DNA of 8,982 nucleotides, taken from positions 1 to 8,982 of the forward strand of contig CAKUKW010000071.1 in assembly GCA_934663885.1 (NCBI GenBank). Direction: 5' to 3'. This document shows positions 1 through 7,436 of this stretch, in pieces. Below the pieces are notes generated by a model. That model saw nothing but the letters and a program-made list of their open reading frames with translations. It searched no databases and was not told the DNA's origin. This stretch comes from an uncultured Tidjanibacter sp. Lineage in GTDB: Bacteria > Bacteroidota > Bacteroidia > Bacteroidales > Rikenellaceae. Made by a program: the position numbers and the translations under genes. Each line of letters begins with the position of its first letter. The stretch's first letter is position 1.

Positions 1-448
1 CGATGAAACTCTGTCCTCCGAAACCCGGCTCCACGCTCATTATGAGCACCAGGTCGAGCTCGGGAAGAAGTTCCTCGAGCACGCTTACGGGAGTAGCCGG
101 TTTTATGGATATACCCGCCTTAGCCCCGGCCTCTTTTATGATCTTTATGGCTCCGAGAGGCTCATCCGTCGCTTCGTAATGGAAAGTAACGAGGTCGGCT
201 CCGGCTTCCACGAAACGCTTCAGGTATTTTTCGGGCTCCACTATCATCAGGTGCACGTCCATGAATTTCGGACTCGCCTTGCGGATGGGTTTCATCACGG
301 GAAACCCGAACGAAATATTCGGTACGAAAACGCCGTCCATAACGTCTATATGTATCCATTGCGCAGCACTTTCGTCTATCATGCGCGTATCGCGCTCGAG
401 GTGCCCGAAATCGGCCGACAGCATCGAGGGAGATATGATCCTTTCCAT
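1..448 (-). CDS. rpe: Ribulose-phosphate 3-epimerase, N-terminal 149 residues (C-terminus outside window)
   Basis: This cytosolic TIM-barrel enzyme interconverts D-ribulose 5-phosphate and D-xylulose 5-phosphate in the pentose phosphate pathway. Reading leftward from ATG at 448-446, the protein opens MERIISPSMLSADFGHL, the usual family start. The metal-site segments follow: WIHIDVMDGVFVPN (residues 31-44, with H33 and D35) and DVHLMI (64-69, with H66). Then come the barrel segment GISIKPATP and the phosphate-binding segment MSVEPGFGGQSFI, which ends at the window edge. The family is usually about 215-220 residues, so roughly the last 70, including the fourth metal ligand (an Asp), lie beyond base 1. 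The start is fixed by the alignment of the SPSMLSADF segment; no Shine-Dalgarno sequence precedes it. The gene is divergent from rmuC, and its best promoter candidate lies more than 200 bases upstream. The identification is secure; the frame is intact throughout the visible part. Confidence 0.96.
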   Translation of the reverse strand, partial: MERIISPSMLSADFGHLERDTRMIDESAAQWIHIDVMDGVFVPNISFGFPVMKPIRKASPKFMDVHLMIVEPEKYLKRFVEAGADLVTFHYEATDEPLGAIKIIKEAGAKAGISIKPATPVSVLEELLPELDLVLIMSVEPGFGGQSFI

Positions 449-454
449 TGTGTG

Positions 455-655
455 TAATTAATATTTCGTTCTCTTTTAACTCCGTTACGCTCGTTTATGT
501 TGGCCTTCGGCCTTTCCTCGTCCTTGTGGCGCATAGTCTGCAAGAAGGCTCTGGTGCCGTTTCGTTCCTCGGTTCCTCCCCGCGGCCCGGGCGAATTCGG
601 GCAATATCTCTCGCCCCTCGCTCCGCAGCGTCGGTTGCGAAAGAGAGCAGGATTA
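455..655. other. GC-rich, hairpin-rich intergenic segment; probable rpe leader or dispersed repeat
   Basis: No protein-coding gene is supported here, although open frames exist on both strands because of the high GC content. Several small inverted repeats are visible: GGCC-ttc-GGCC at 502-512, GCCCG/CGGGC with an 8-base loop at 585-602, and CGCT-ccgc-AGCG near 620-632. A looser CTCT...AGAG pairing encloses the last of these. The composition differs sharply from the AT-rich bases on either side (about 450-480 and 650-665). If the minus-strand promoter candidate at 666-673 is used, the segment is transcribed as a roughly 200-base 5' leader of rpe. It resembles the GC-rich intergenic repeats that recur in some Bacteroidales genomes, but only one copy lies in this window, so that is an impression only. 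Confidence 0.4.
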
Positions 656-665
656 TTTAATTACG

Positions 666-673
666 CAAAGGTA
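666..673 (-). promoter_or_regulatory. Candidate rpe promoter, -7 box TACCTTTG
   Basis: Read on the minus strand, 673 to 666 is TACCTTTG followed by C, a full match to the Bacteroidota -7 consensus TAnnTTTG. There is no TTTG at the expected 19-21 base distance upstream; the nearest, in the CTTTTTG run, is only 12 bases away, so the -33 box is weak. It would give rpe a leader of about 200 bases through the GC-rich segment. I saw no better promoter closer to the rpe start. Confidence 0.4.
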
Positions 674-695
674 GGTGATTTTCGGCAAAAAGAGG

Positions 696-719
696 TATTT
701 TTGAGGATAACTCTGGAGG
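696..719 (+). promoter_or_regulatory. Candidate rmuC promoter (-7 box TATTTTTG) and ribosome-binding site
   Basis: TATTTTTG at 696-703 matches the Bacteroidota -7 consensus TAnnTTTG, but no clear TTTG lies 19-21 bases upstream. GGAGG at 715-719, four bases before the ATG at 724, is the clearest Shine-Dalgarno-like sequence in the window and supports that start. The spacing implies a very short leader of about 15 bases. The box lies 22 bases from the oppositely oriented rpe candidate. Confidence 0.4.
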
Positions 720-723
720 TAAT

Positions 724-2019
724 ATGACGGTAATATACATAATTATGGGGCTGGCGCTCGCCGGATGTGCAGTATTGTTTTTTATGTGGGGCAATTCCAG
801 GCGCAGGGAACAGCTGGCCTCTGAGAGGCTGGCGGCGGCCGAAGCCGAAAAATCGGTTGAAAAACAGAGGGCGGAAAACTTCATGTCGGCGCTACACGCA
901 AAGGATGTAGATCTGGCCCGGAGCGAGGCCGAGGTACGGAAACTGCAGGAAAAAGCTGAACATGACAGGCAGGAGTTGGAGAAGCTGCAGGCTTCGTTCC
1001 GCATCGAGTTTAAAAATCTTGCGAACGACATCCTGGAGGAAAAGTCGAAGCAGTTCAAGCAGACCAACAGGGAGTCCATGGATCAGTTGCTGAACCCTTT
1101 CAAAGACAGCATTACGGAATTCAAAAAACGTGTGGAGGATATCTATTCACATGAAAACGAACAGCGGGGAGCCCTGAAGAATGAACTCAAAACGCTGATG
1201 GATCTGAACCGCCGGATAACTGAGGAGACGACTAACCTGACTGCGGCCCTGCGCGGAAGCGGGAAGGTCCAGGGCGACTGGGGGGAAATGATTCTGGAGA
1301 CCATACTGGAGCGTTCGAACCTTACGAAAGGAATACATTATACCTGCCAGACGAACTTGAAAGACGCGGCGGGGAATAATATAAGGCCCGATTTTATCCT
1401 CAATATGCCCGACGGCAAGCGGCTGGTGATAGATTCGAAAGTCTCCCTTACCGCCTACGTCAATTATACGGGGGCGCAGGACGAGGATTCGCGGCGTAAG
1501 TATATGGCCGACCATGTGCGCTCTGTCCGGTCGCATGTGAACGAACTCGGGAAAGTGGGGTACCAGCAGAGTGTTCTGGGTTCGCCCGACTTCGTGATAA
1601 TGTTCATACCCACCGAGCCAGCTTTCCTTGCCGCTATGCAGGCCGATACCGAACTGTGGAACGACGCCTACGCCAAGCAGGTAATAATCAGCGCTCCCAC
1701 GAACCTCACAGCCGTTCTGATGGTCGTCCACGACCTGTGGAAACGAGATGACCAGAGCCGCAACGCCATAGAGATAGCCGAAGAAGGGGCCAAACTTTAC
1801 GATAAGTTCGTGGGTTTCGTTGAGACGCTTGAATCTGTCGGGAAGAATATTTTTTCTGCGCAGGTAAATTATGACAAGGCGATGGGCCAGCTCAAGACCG
1901 GCAGCGGCAACCTGATAGGGCGGACGGAAAAACTGAGGAAACTGGGCGTCAAGGCAACGAAATCGTTGCCCCAGGCGGTTACAGATGAGGCCGAAAACTC
2001 AGGGGATCAGGGAGATTGA
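724..2019 (+). CDS. rmuC: RmuC family DNA recombination/maintenance protein
   Basis: RmuC proteins are membrane-anchored, coiled-coil proteins with a nuclease-like core. In E. coli the family is linked to limiting inversions at short inverted repeats; the biochemical activity is not well settled. This 431-residue protein has one N-terminal hydrophobic helix (about residues 3-23). A charged coiled-coil follows to about residue 175, rich in Glu, Lys, Arg and Ala. The RmuC core spans about 178-405. It begins GSGKVQGDWGEMILETILE and contains RPDF (D223) and VIDSKVSL (D237, K239), which fits the D...(D/E)xK pattern of the PD-(D/E)xK superfamily. Later segments FIPTEPAFLAA and SAPTNLTAVL are also family hallmarks. 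The tail after about 415 is acidic and variable. The ATG at 724 has a good Shine-Dalgarno sequence and places the membrane helix at the extreme N-terminus. Length is normal for the family. It is a single-gene unit, ending at a shared terminator. Confidence 0.95.
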   Translation: MTVIYIIMGLALAGCAVLFFMWGNSRRREQLASERLAAAEAEKSVEKQRAENFMSALHAKDVDLARSEAEVRKLQEKAEHDRQELEKLQASFRIEFKNLANDILEEKSKQFKQTNRESMDQLLNPFKDSITEFKKRVEDIYSHENEQRGALKNELKTLMDLNRRITEETTNLTAALRGSGKVQGDWGEMILETILERSNLTKGIHYTCQTNLKDAAGNNIRPDFILNMPDGKRLVIDSKVSLTAYVNYTGAQDEDSRRKYMADHVRSVRSHVNELGKVGYQQSVLGSPDFVIMFIPTEPAFLAAMQADTELWNDAYAKQVIISAPTNLTAVLMVVHDLWKRDDQSRNAIEIAEEGAKLYDKFVGFVETLESVGKNIFSAQVNYDKAMGQLKTGSGNLIGRTEKLRKLGVKATKSLPQAVTDEAENSGDQGD

Positions 2020-2084
2020 TTTTCCGGCATCGGTCGGGATATTGTTGGCCGCCACAATGTTCAGCAGTTAAATTTTTAATATGT

Positions 2085-2118
2085 TAAAACCTCCCTGCGG
2101 CTCGGCAGAGAGGTTTTA
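2085..2118. terminator. Bidirectional intrinsic terminator between rmuC and the membrane protein gene
   Basis: The outer stem TAAAACCTC (2085-2093) pairs perfectly with GAGGTTTTA (2110-2118). An inner stem CTGC (2095-2098) / GCAG (2105-2108) closes a six-base loop, with one C-A mismatch between the stems. The A/T ends of the stem give a T run in both reading directions. It therefore suits both convergent genes, which end at 2019 and 2186. Confidence 0.75.
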
Positions 2119-2185
2119 TTATTATGATGTTTACGGTAGTATTCCCAGTGCCTTTAAAAGTGAGGCACTCCTTACTTCGGGAAAA

Positions 2186-2875
2186 CTATTTTTTCTGGGC
2201 GCCGAGGGCGAGGAGTATGCCGAGTGCCACTCCCAGAAGTGCGGCGAAAAGTACGCGCAGGTCGCCCGGAAGCAGAAAAGTTATAGTATGGGCGGGATAC
2301 CAGAAAAAAGGTATCGTTTTTTTGAATACAAACCCCCACTGCCTCTTCCAGTTGAGGTTGGTGAGTATTTCGCCCATACGGAGCCTATGCGTAAAAAATC
2401 CCTTCAGCGTTCCCCCCGTCTGTTCGATGTGAGTGTCCGTAACTTTATGTAAAGTCATGAATACCGGAGCGAAGATGGTATTCATCGCGACCGATATGCA
2501 CAGCGCCACCAAAACCTTTTTCCAGGATAGTGCCATGCCCGCATAGAGTGGGGCGTCCGCCATCCCAAGCGACGCGAGGAAAGCGGGCGTGCCGGTAGAG
2601 AATATGGTCATCGCCATGCTTATTCCCATTCCGAGAACCCCCCAGACGAGCGCCCTGGGAAGTATGCCGAAACCTTTCCTGTTGTATACGCCGGCCGTAA
2701 TGCGCAGGCCAATACATTCGCCGAAGGTGGAGAGGAGCCCGAACTTTATGAACGCCATTAGCATCGGGTGATCCGCATTGAAGGTTTTGTAGAATCCGTA
2801 TACTTCAGGGATCAGGAAGAAAGGTGCGAGGAACAGGATCACGCAAATGATTACTATAAAGTCTGTTTTCTTCAT
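2186..2875 (-). CDS. Multi-pass inner-membrane protein, possibly Mpv17/PMP22-like
   Basis: The predicted protein has 229 residues and about four to six hydrophobic segments, at roughly 5-28, 38-60, 71-95, 119-142 and 188-225, so it is an integral membrane protein. A weakly conserved C-terminal part contains WKRQW (176-180), then FFWYPAHTITFLLPGDLRVL (190-209) and a final helix. This resembles the closing W-x-P...F-x-x-P...R pattern of the Mpv17/PMP22 family, a membrane family best known from mitochondria and peroxisomes. That match is from memory and is moderate at best. No transport or enzymatic residues are recognisable. I chose the ATG at 2875-2873 (protein MKKTDFIVII...) over one 36 codons upstream. 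The longer form would begin with a polar, low-complexity stretch and would place the promoter box inside the coding sequence. It is divergent from the S8 protease and convergent with rmuC; nothing in the context suggests a function. Confidence 0.75.
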   Translation of the reverse strand: MKKTDFIVIICVILFLAPFFLIPEVYGFYKTFNADHPMLMAFIKFGLLSTFGECIGLRITAGVYNRKGFGILPRALVWGVLGMGISMAMTIFSTGTPAFLASLGMADAPLYAGMALSWKKVLVALCISVAMNTIFAPVFMTLHKVTDTHIEQTGGTLKGFFTHRLRMGEILTNLNWKRQWGFVFKKTIPFFWYPAHTITFLLPGDLRVLFAALLGVALGILLALGAQKK

Positions 2876-2897
2876 TTTATTATTGGTTTTCAGGTCG

Positions 2898-2905
2898 CAA
2901 ATATA
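2898..2905 (-). promoter_or_regulatory. Candidate promoter of the membrane protein gene, -7 box TATATTTG
   Basis: On the minus strand 2905 to 2898 reads TATATTTG, a full match to TAnnTTTG. It lies 22 bases upstream of the ATG at 2875, giving a very short leader. No good -33 TTTG is visible at the normal spacing. Its position inside the N-terminally extended reading frame supports the shorter protein start. Confidence 0.45.
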
Positions 2906-2969
2906 ACTCATAATCCGGGAATGAGTAAGCTCTGGATATATTAAAACCATATTGGCACAAAAATTCTTT

Positions 2970-3001
2970 TTTGCATACGCCATAAAAAATTATTATATTA
3001 G
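2970..3001 (+). promoter_or_regulatory. Promoter of the S8 protease gene
   Basis: A -33 TTTG at 2970-2973 and a -7 TATATTAG at 2994-3001 (one mismatch to TAnnTTTG) are separated by a 20-base spacer. This is the normal Bacteroidota arrangement. The predicted transcript starts near 3008 and leaves an AT-rich leader of about 40 bases without a Shine-Dalgarno sequence before the ATG at 3048. Confidence 0.6.
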
Positions 3002-3047
3002 CACAATTATTCTGCTGTCTGTGTATAAAAACCTAAACAAGATATTT

Positions 3048-5495
3048 ATGAAACCTAAATTTTTATTGTTGGCGGCACTGCTGCTGACCACGCTCTACTC
3101 ATGTATGAGCAATCCTGCCGAAGGAACGGACGAACCTCTTCCAATCATGGTCGACGAAGATCAGGTGGTAAAGGGTATGATTTCAATAAAATTCGACGCT
3201 CAGGCGGCCGAATCGATAGAAGCCAACCTTTCCGCGGAAGGGACGAGGGCATTTTCAGGTATGTCCCCGCTCGAATCCCTTCATGAATCCCTCAATATTA
3301 TCCGTATGGAAAGGTCTTTTCCTTACGCAGGAAGGTTCGAGAAGAGGACACGTGAAGCGGGCCTGCACCGGTGGTATGACATTTATTTCGAAGAAGGAGT
3401 GACAGTTACCCGAGCCGCCAATGAATTCAACGGCCTGCCGGGAGTTGAAATTGTAGAGCCGCAGCGTGTCGCGACGCTGCTCGCCCATACTATAACGCCC
3501 CTGACGCTGGAAGACATAGGGGATATGATCAACACGCGACCAGTGGCCGATGATGTATATCCTTTTGACGATCCCCGGTTGTCGGATCAATGGCACTACT
3601 ATAACGACGGCTCTGTAAAATATTCTATAGCGGGTGCCGATATTAATGTAATAGATGTATGGAAAACCCAGTCGGGCCATCCCGATGTTATCGTTTCGAT
3701 AGTCGACGGCGGCCTTGATTACAACCATGAAGATCTTAAGGCGAATTACTGGCTGAATACCGCCGAACTTAACGGCGTAACAGGGGAAGATGACGACGAT
3801 AACGGATATGTAGACGACATCTACGGATGGAACTTCGTTACTGACAGCAACGTGATAGAGCCTTACGACCACGGCGTGCATGTAGGTGGTACGGTAGCTG
3901 CGGTGAACAACAACGGCATCGGAGTGGCAGGTATTGCCGGCGGTAACGGTACCCCGGATTCCGGCGTTAAAATTATGAGCTGTCAGGTATTCATGTCTGA
4001 TGGAGCTGGAGGATATATCGGTGGCGGTATGGACAGGGCAATCAAGTACGGCGCCGATAACGGTGCGGTTATTAGCCAGAACAGTTGGACTTCGGGCGGC
4101 GGTATGACCGAAAAGGTAAGGGATGCGATAGATTATTTCATCCAGCATGCCGGAATCGACGAAAACGGCAATCAGGAAGGCCCTATGAAGGGCGGCATCG
4201 TGATATTCGGTGCGGCTAACGATAATACGTCGATTAAATCTTATCCCGCATCCTATGATAAAGTGCTTGCAGTTGCCTCGATGGGATCCAATTACAAAAG
4301 GGCGTATTATTCCAATTTCGGTGACTGGGTAGATATCACTGCCCCGGGAGGCGATTATTATACCGGAGGGGTAGGCAGCCCCAGGGAAAAAAGTGTGATA
4401 CTCAGCACTATGCCCAATAATGCATACGGTTATATGCAGGGAACCTCCATGGCTTGCCCGCATGTATCCGGAATAGCGGCCCTTATGGTTGCCCAGAATG
4501 GAGTCGGCCAGCCGGGTTATACTCCTGAGCAGCTTTGGGAAGAGCTTTTGGCTTCTGCGGAAGATATCGACAAATACAATCCCAATTATGCCAATAGACT
4601 GGGCGCCGGATACGTAAATGCTTATAAAGCGGTATTTGCCAATGAGGGTTTCCCCCCTGATAAGGTTACTGACCTGGAGGCTCAGTGGGGAGTAGATAAG
4701 GTTACAATGACCTGGTCTATTCCGGCAGATGAAGATGATGGTTTGCCTTCCCGTTTCAGCCTATATTTAAGCACCTCACCCATTAATAACGGTGATGCCG
4801 CGTCGGCAACCGTAAGCGTTGGCCCTAACGCTCAGGTAGGCGACAAGATGACTTGGGTCTTTCAGGATCTGCAGAGAGATACACGGTATTATGTAGGGGT
4901 AGCTGGAATTGATGTCCGGGGCTTTACAGCCCAAATAGCATCTGTAGAGGGCAAGACATTGTCAAACAGGTCTCCAATACTTATAAGTAATCTCGAAGGT
5001 ATTTTCCTCACTGGAGTGAATTCTTCCGCCACTCTGAACCTCAATAATTATTTTGAGGATCCTGACGGTGACAAGTTGGTTTATACCGCTGCCGCGTCGA
5101 CACCCAATATAGTGACTACCAGGGTGGAAAACAACAACCTTATAATTACTTCCATGACCAACGGCAGCGTCGATATTACCGTTACCGCCACCGACTCGCT
5201 GAATGAGTCCGTCACGGCCACCTTCAACGTTTTCGTCAGTGATGAATCCAAATCTATGTACCTTTACCCGAATCCTGTTTCGGACAGGCTGAATATACGG
5301 ATGGGCTCCGAGGTGAACGGAACCTCGCGCGTGAAACTGTACAACTCCACGGGAATACTCGCGTATAACGGAGAGATCGCCGTTAAGCCCGGTGAAGCAA
5401 GCACCATTTCTGTGGTAGGTCTTGCTCCGGGCGCATATACCGTGACTGTTACCTTCAATGGAATTACATACAGGGAAAGGATAGTCAAGATTTGA
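3048..5495 (+). CDS. Secreted S8 subtilisin-like serine protease with lipoprotein signal, FnIII-like domain and type IX sorting domain
   Basis: This 815-residue exported endopeptidase hydrolyses peptide bonds with an Asp-His-Ser triad. A signal peptide ends in the lipobox LYSC (C19), followed by an N-terminal propeptide-like region (about 36-175). The S8 domain covers about 180-535. D220 lies in SIVDGGLD, H275 in DHGVHVGG, N391 (oxyanion hole) in GAANDN and S467 in GTSMACPHVSG. An acidic stretch around 247-263 (EDDDDNGYVDDIYGWNF) resembles the calcium-binding loop common in bacterial subtilases. A fibronectin III-like domain (about 537-640) and an Ig/cadherin-like domain with FEDPDGDKLVY (669-679) follow. 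Residues 737-815 form a type A Por sorting domain: LYPNPVSDRLNI, a central KLYNSTG, and terminal GLAPGAY...IVKI. The start at 3048 places the signal peptide first; an in-frame ATG at 2952 would bury it and include the promoter. The usual HGTHVAG motif is altered to HGVHVGG. Substrate and exact surface location cannot be read from the sequence. Confidence 0.93.
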   Translation: MKPKFLLLAALLLTTLYSCMSNPAEGTDEPLPIMVDEDQVVKGMISIKFDAQAAESIEANLSAEGTRAFSGMSPLESLHESLNIIRMERSFPYAGRFEKRTREAGLHRWYDIYFEEGVTVTRAANEFNGLPGVEIVEPQRVATLLAHTITPLTLEDIGDMINTRPVADDVYPFDDPRLSDQWHYYNDGSVKYSIAGADINVIDVWKTQSGHPDVIVSIVDGGLDYNHEDLKANYWLNTAELNGVTGEDDDDNGYVDDIYGWNFVTDSNVIEPYDHGVHVGGTVAAVNNNGIGVAGIAGGNGTPDSGVKIMSCQVFMSDGAGGYIGGGMDRAIKYGADNGAVISQNSWTSGGGMTEKVRDAIDYFIQHAGIDENGNQEGPMKGGIVIFGAANDNTSIKSYPASYDKVLAVASMGSNYKRAYYSNFGDWVDITAPGGDYYTGGVGSPREKSVILSTMPNNAYGYMQGTSMACPHVSGIAALMVAQNGVGQPGYTPEQLWEELLASAEDIDKYNPNYANRLGAGYVNAYKAVFANEGFPPDKVTDLEAQWGVDKVTMTWSIPADEDDGLPSRFSLYLSTSPINNGDAASATVSVGPNAQVGDKMTWVFQDLQRDTRYYVGVAGIDVRGFTAQIASVEGKTLSNRSPILISNLEGIFLTGVNSSATLNLNNYFEDPDGDKLVYTAAASTPNIVTTRVENNNLIITSMTNGSVDITVTATDSLNESVTATFNVFVSDESKSMYLYPNPVSDRLNIRMGSEVNGTSRVKLYNSTGILAYNGEIAVKPGEASTISVVGLAPGAYTVTVTFNGITYRERIVKI

Positions 5496-5506
5496 TGCCT
5501 CAGGTT

Positions 5507-5546
5507 AGAACAAATAAAGCGTCCCGGCGGACGCTTTATTTGTTTA
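5507..5546. terminator. Strong bidirectional intrinsic terminator after the S8 protease
   Basis: A perfect 16-bp stem pairs 5509-5524 with 5529-5544 around a four-base CGGC loop, extendable by weaker pairs to 5507/5546. The core GCGTCC/GGACGC is flanked by an AT-rich outer stem, so either strand leaves a T-rich tail. It starts about 12 bases after the protease stop codon and can also stop read-through from aspS. Confidence 0.85.
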
Positions 5547-5590
5547 GGTTTGGGGCGGATTGTTCTGCTGATCTTTTCCTGTCAATGAAA

Positions 5591-5642
5591 GCAATACCGG
5601 TTAACGCGAACAATACGGGCCGTTATCTGCGTACGGTATTGC
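5591..5642 (-). other. Structured 3' element immediately downstream of aspS
   Basis: GCAATACCG (5591-5599) is perfectly complementary to CGGTATTGC (5634-5642). On the minus strand the transcript also has ACGC/GCGT pairing inside this stem, giving a two-tier hairpin around a roughly 20-base apex. It begins about 20 bases after the aspS stop. There is no good T run after it, so it is a poor classical terminator. It could be a 3' stabilising structure or part of a tandem termination region with the stem at 5507-5546. Confidence 0.45.
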
Positions 5643-5661
5643 CGGAAGCATATAATTGAAC

Positions 5662-7419
5662 TTATTCTTGGGGAAGCTCCACTTTCAGGGCCAGTTCTTC
5701 GAGTTGCGCCGGTGAGATTGTCGACGGAGCGTCGAGCATAACATCCCGGCCCGAGTTGTTCTTCGGGAAAGCGATGTAGTCGCGTATCGACTCCGAACCT
5801 CCGAACAGCGAGCAGAAACGGTCGAAACCGAACGCTATGCCGCCGTGGGGGGGAGCGCCGTATTTAAAGGCGTTGAGCAGGAACCCGAACTGGTTCTCGG
5901 CCTCCTGCGGGGTGAATCCAAGCAGCCCGAACATCTTCGCCTGCAAGGCGCTGTCGAATATACGGATGGAACCGCCGCCTACCTCGACGCCGTTGACCAC
6001 GAAGTCGTAAGCGTTTGCCCTCACTTTACCCGGCTCGGTGTCCAATAGCAGCACGTCTTCCGGCTTTGGGGATGTGAACGGATGGTGCATAGCATAAAAA
6101 CGTTTCGTTTCCCCGTCCCATTCCAGGAGCGGGAAATCGACCACCCACAGGGGTTTGAACACATCCTTTTTGCGCAGTCCCAGCCGCTCTCCCATTTCCA
6201 GCCGCAGGTCGTTGAGGGCTGAAAGGCTGTGTGTTTTGTCCCCTGCGATTATGAACATGAGGTCGCCGGCCTTTGCTCCGCATGTTGCCGCCCATGCCTG
6301 CAATTCTTCCGGCGGGAAGAATTTGTCGATGCTCGATTTGATATTTCCGCCGGCGTCGAGCTTTATCCATACGAGCCCCTTGGCACCCACCTGCGGGCGT
6401 TTTACGAACTCGGTCAGCTCGTCTGTCTGCTTGCGCGTATATTCCGCACAACCCCCGGCAACAATCGCGCCCACATATTCGGCCGAATCGAAAACCACGA
6501 ACCCTTTGTCTTTGGCCATCGGGGTAATGTCGTTTATCTCCATGCCGAAACGGATGTCGGGTTTATCGGAGCCATATTTTTCCATAGCCTCGTGCCATGT
6601 GATACGCGGAAAATTTTCTTTAAACTCAACGCCCAGCGCCTCTTTGAACAAATACTTCGACATTCCCTCGAAAGTTCCGAGCACGTCCTCCTGCTCCACG
6701 AAAGACATTTCACAGTCTATCTGTGTGAATTCCGGCTGACGGTCGGCCCTGAGGTCCTCGTCGCGGAAACAGCGTACTATCTGGAAGTATTTGTCGTACC
6801 CGGAAACCATGAGCAACTGTTTCTGCTGCTGGGGCGACTGCGGCAGGGCGTAGAACTCGCCACGGTTCATACGCGAAGGAACCACGAAGTCGCGCGCCCC
6901 CTCGGGAGTAGACTTTATAAGGAAAGGAGTCTCTATTTCAAGGAATCCCTGTCCGTCGAGGTAGCGGCGTACGCTCTGTGCCATTTTATGCCTCAGTATC
7001 ATATTGCGCTGCAGCGGGGGACGGCGAAGGTCGAGGTAACGGTACTTCATGCGCAGCTCGTCGCCGCCGTCGCTGTGCTCTTCTATAGTGAAAGGCGGCA
7101 CTTCGGAAATGTTCAGGATTCTAACACCGGAAACGGTGATTTCAATTTCGCCCGTAGGCATCTTATCATTCTTCGACGACCTTTCCACAACCGTCCCTTC
7201 GGCCTGTATCACATATTCACGGCCGAGCTCCGCGGCTGTTGATTTGGCCTCTGCGGGGGAATCGTCGCCCACAACGAGCTGCGTTATACCGTAGCGGTCC
7301 CGGATGTCTATGAAGGTCATGGCACCCATGGCGCGGACTTTCTGAACCCAGCCGGCCAGGATTACTTTTTCACCTTTGTTTCCTATGCGGAGCTCTCCGC
7401 AGGTATGTGTCCTGTACAT
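5662..7419 (-). CDS. aspS: Aspartate--tRNA ligase (bacterial type)
   Basis: This cytosolic class IIb aminoacyl-tRNA synthetase attaches aspartate to tRNA(Asp) using ATP. The 585-residue protein has the standard bacterial length and order. An OB-fold anticodon-binding domain comes first (about 1-108, [19 protein letters not shown]). The catalytic domain follows, with motif 1 around 146-167. The flexible loop is at [16 protein letters not shown] (163-178) and motif 2 at [18 protein letters not shown] (218-235). A bacterial GAD insertion lies at about 295-425. The catalytic domain resumes with HHPFT (445-449) and ends in motif 3, GGIAFGFDR (526-534). No key residue is missing. The start ATG at 7419-7417 gives [11 protein letters not shown], typical for this family. 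Whether it is discriminating or also charges tRNA(Asn) cannot be decided here. It is divergent from tadA and likely monocistronic. Confidence 0.98.
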   Translation of the reverse strand: MYRTHTCGELRIGNKGEKVILAGWVQKVRAMGAMTFIDIRDRYGITQLVVGDDSPAEAKSTAAELGREYVIQAEGTVVERSSKNDKMPTGEIEITVSGVRILNISEVPPFTIEEHSDGGDELRMKYRYLDLRRPPLQRNMILRHKMAQSVRRYLDGQGFLEIETPFLIKSTPEGARDFVVPSRMNRGEFYALPQSPQQQKQLLMVSGYDKYFQIVRCFRDEDLRADRQPEFTQIDCEMSFVEQEDVLGTFEGMSKYLFKEALGVEFKENFPRITWHEAMEKYGSDKPDIRFGMEINDITPMAKDKGFVVFDSAEYVGAIVAGGCAEYTRKQTDELTEFVKRPQVGAKGLVWIKLDAGGNIKSSIDKFFPPEELQAWAATCGAKAGDLMFIIAGDKTHSLSALNDLRLEMGERLGLRKKDVFKPLWVVDFPLLEWDGETKRFYAMHHPFTSPKPEDVLLLDTEPGKVRANAYDFVVNGVEVGGGSIRIFDSALQAKMFGLLGFTPQEAENQFGFLLNAFKYGAPPHGGIAFGFDRFCSLFGGSESIRDYIAFPKNNSGRDVMLDAPSTISPAQLEELALKVELPQE

Positions 7420-7436
7420 ATTCGATAATTACTAAA

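Noticed and set aside
497..727. Open reading frames across the GC-rich segment upstream of rmuC, on both strands
   Set aside because: They are Arg-, Pro- and Ser-rich with no recognisable domain, lack a supported start, and follow from high GC content; one runs into the rmuC start.
751..768. Lipobox-like LAGC near the RmuC N-terminus
   Set aside because: There is no positively charged n-region and the hydrophobic stretch continues past the cysteine, so a transmembrane anchor as in other RmuC proteins fits better.
2041..2058. Near-palindrome ATTGT...ACAAT after rmuC
   Set aside because: The pairing is short and imperfect, and the better stem at 2085-2118 explains termination.
2876..2983. 36-residue N-terminal extension of the membrane protein
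   Set aside because: It covers the candidate -7 box at 2898-2905 and precedes a natural hydrophobic N-terminus at MKKTDF.
2952..3047. N-terminal extension of the S8 protease from an ATG at 2952
   Set aside because: It would contain the promoter and push the clear lipoprotein signal peptide 32 residues into the protein.
3255..4463. Long minus-strand open frame (about 400 codons) antisense to the protease
   Set aside because: The opposite strand encodes a clear S8 protease; the antisense product has no recognisable domain.
5847..5853. Run of seven G within aspS as a possible phase-variable or frameshift site
   Set aside because: It falls in conserved GAPPHGG coding sequence, the frame is intact, and the gene is essential.
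6229..7242. Long plus-strand open frame (about 337 codons) antisense to aspS
   Set aside because: It mirrors aspS codon composition, and aspS motifs are all intact on the other strand.
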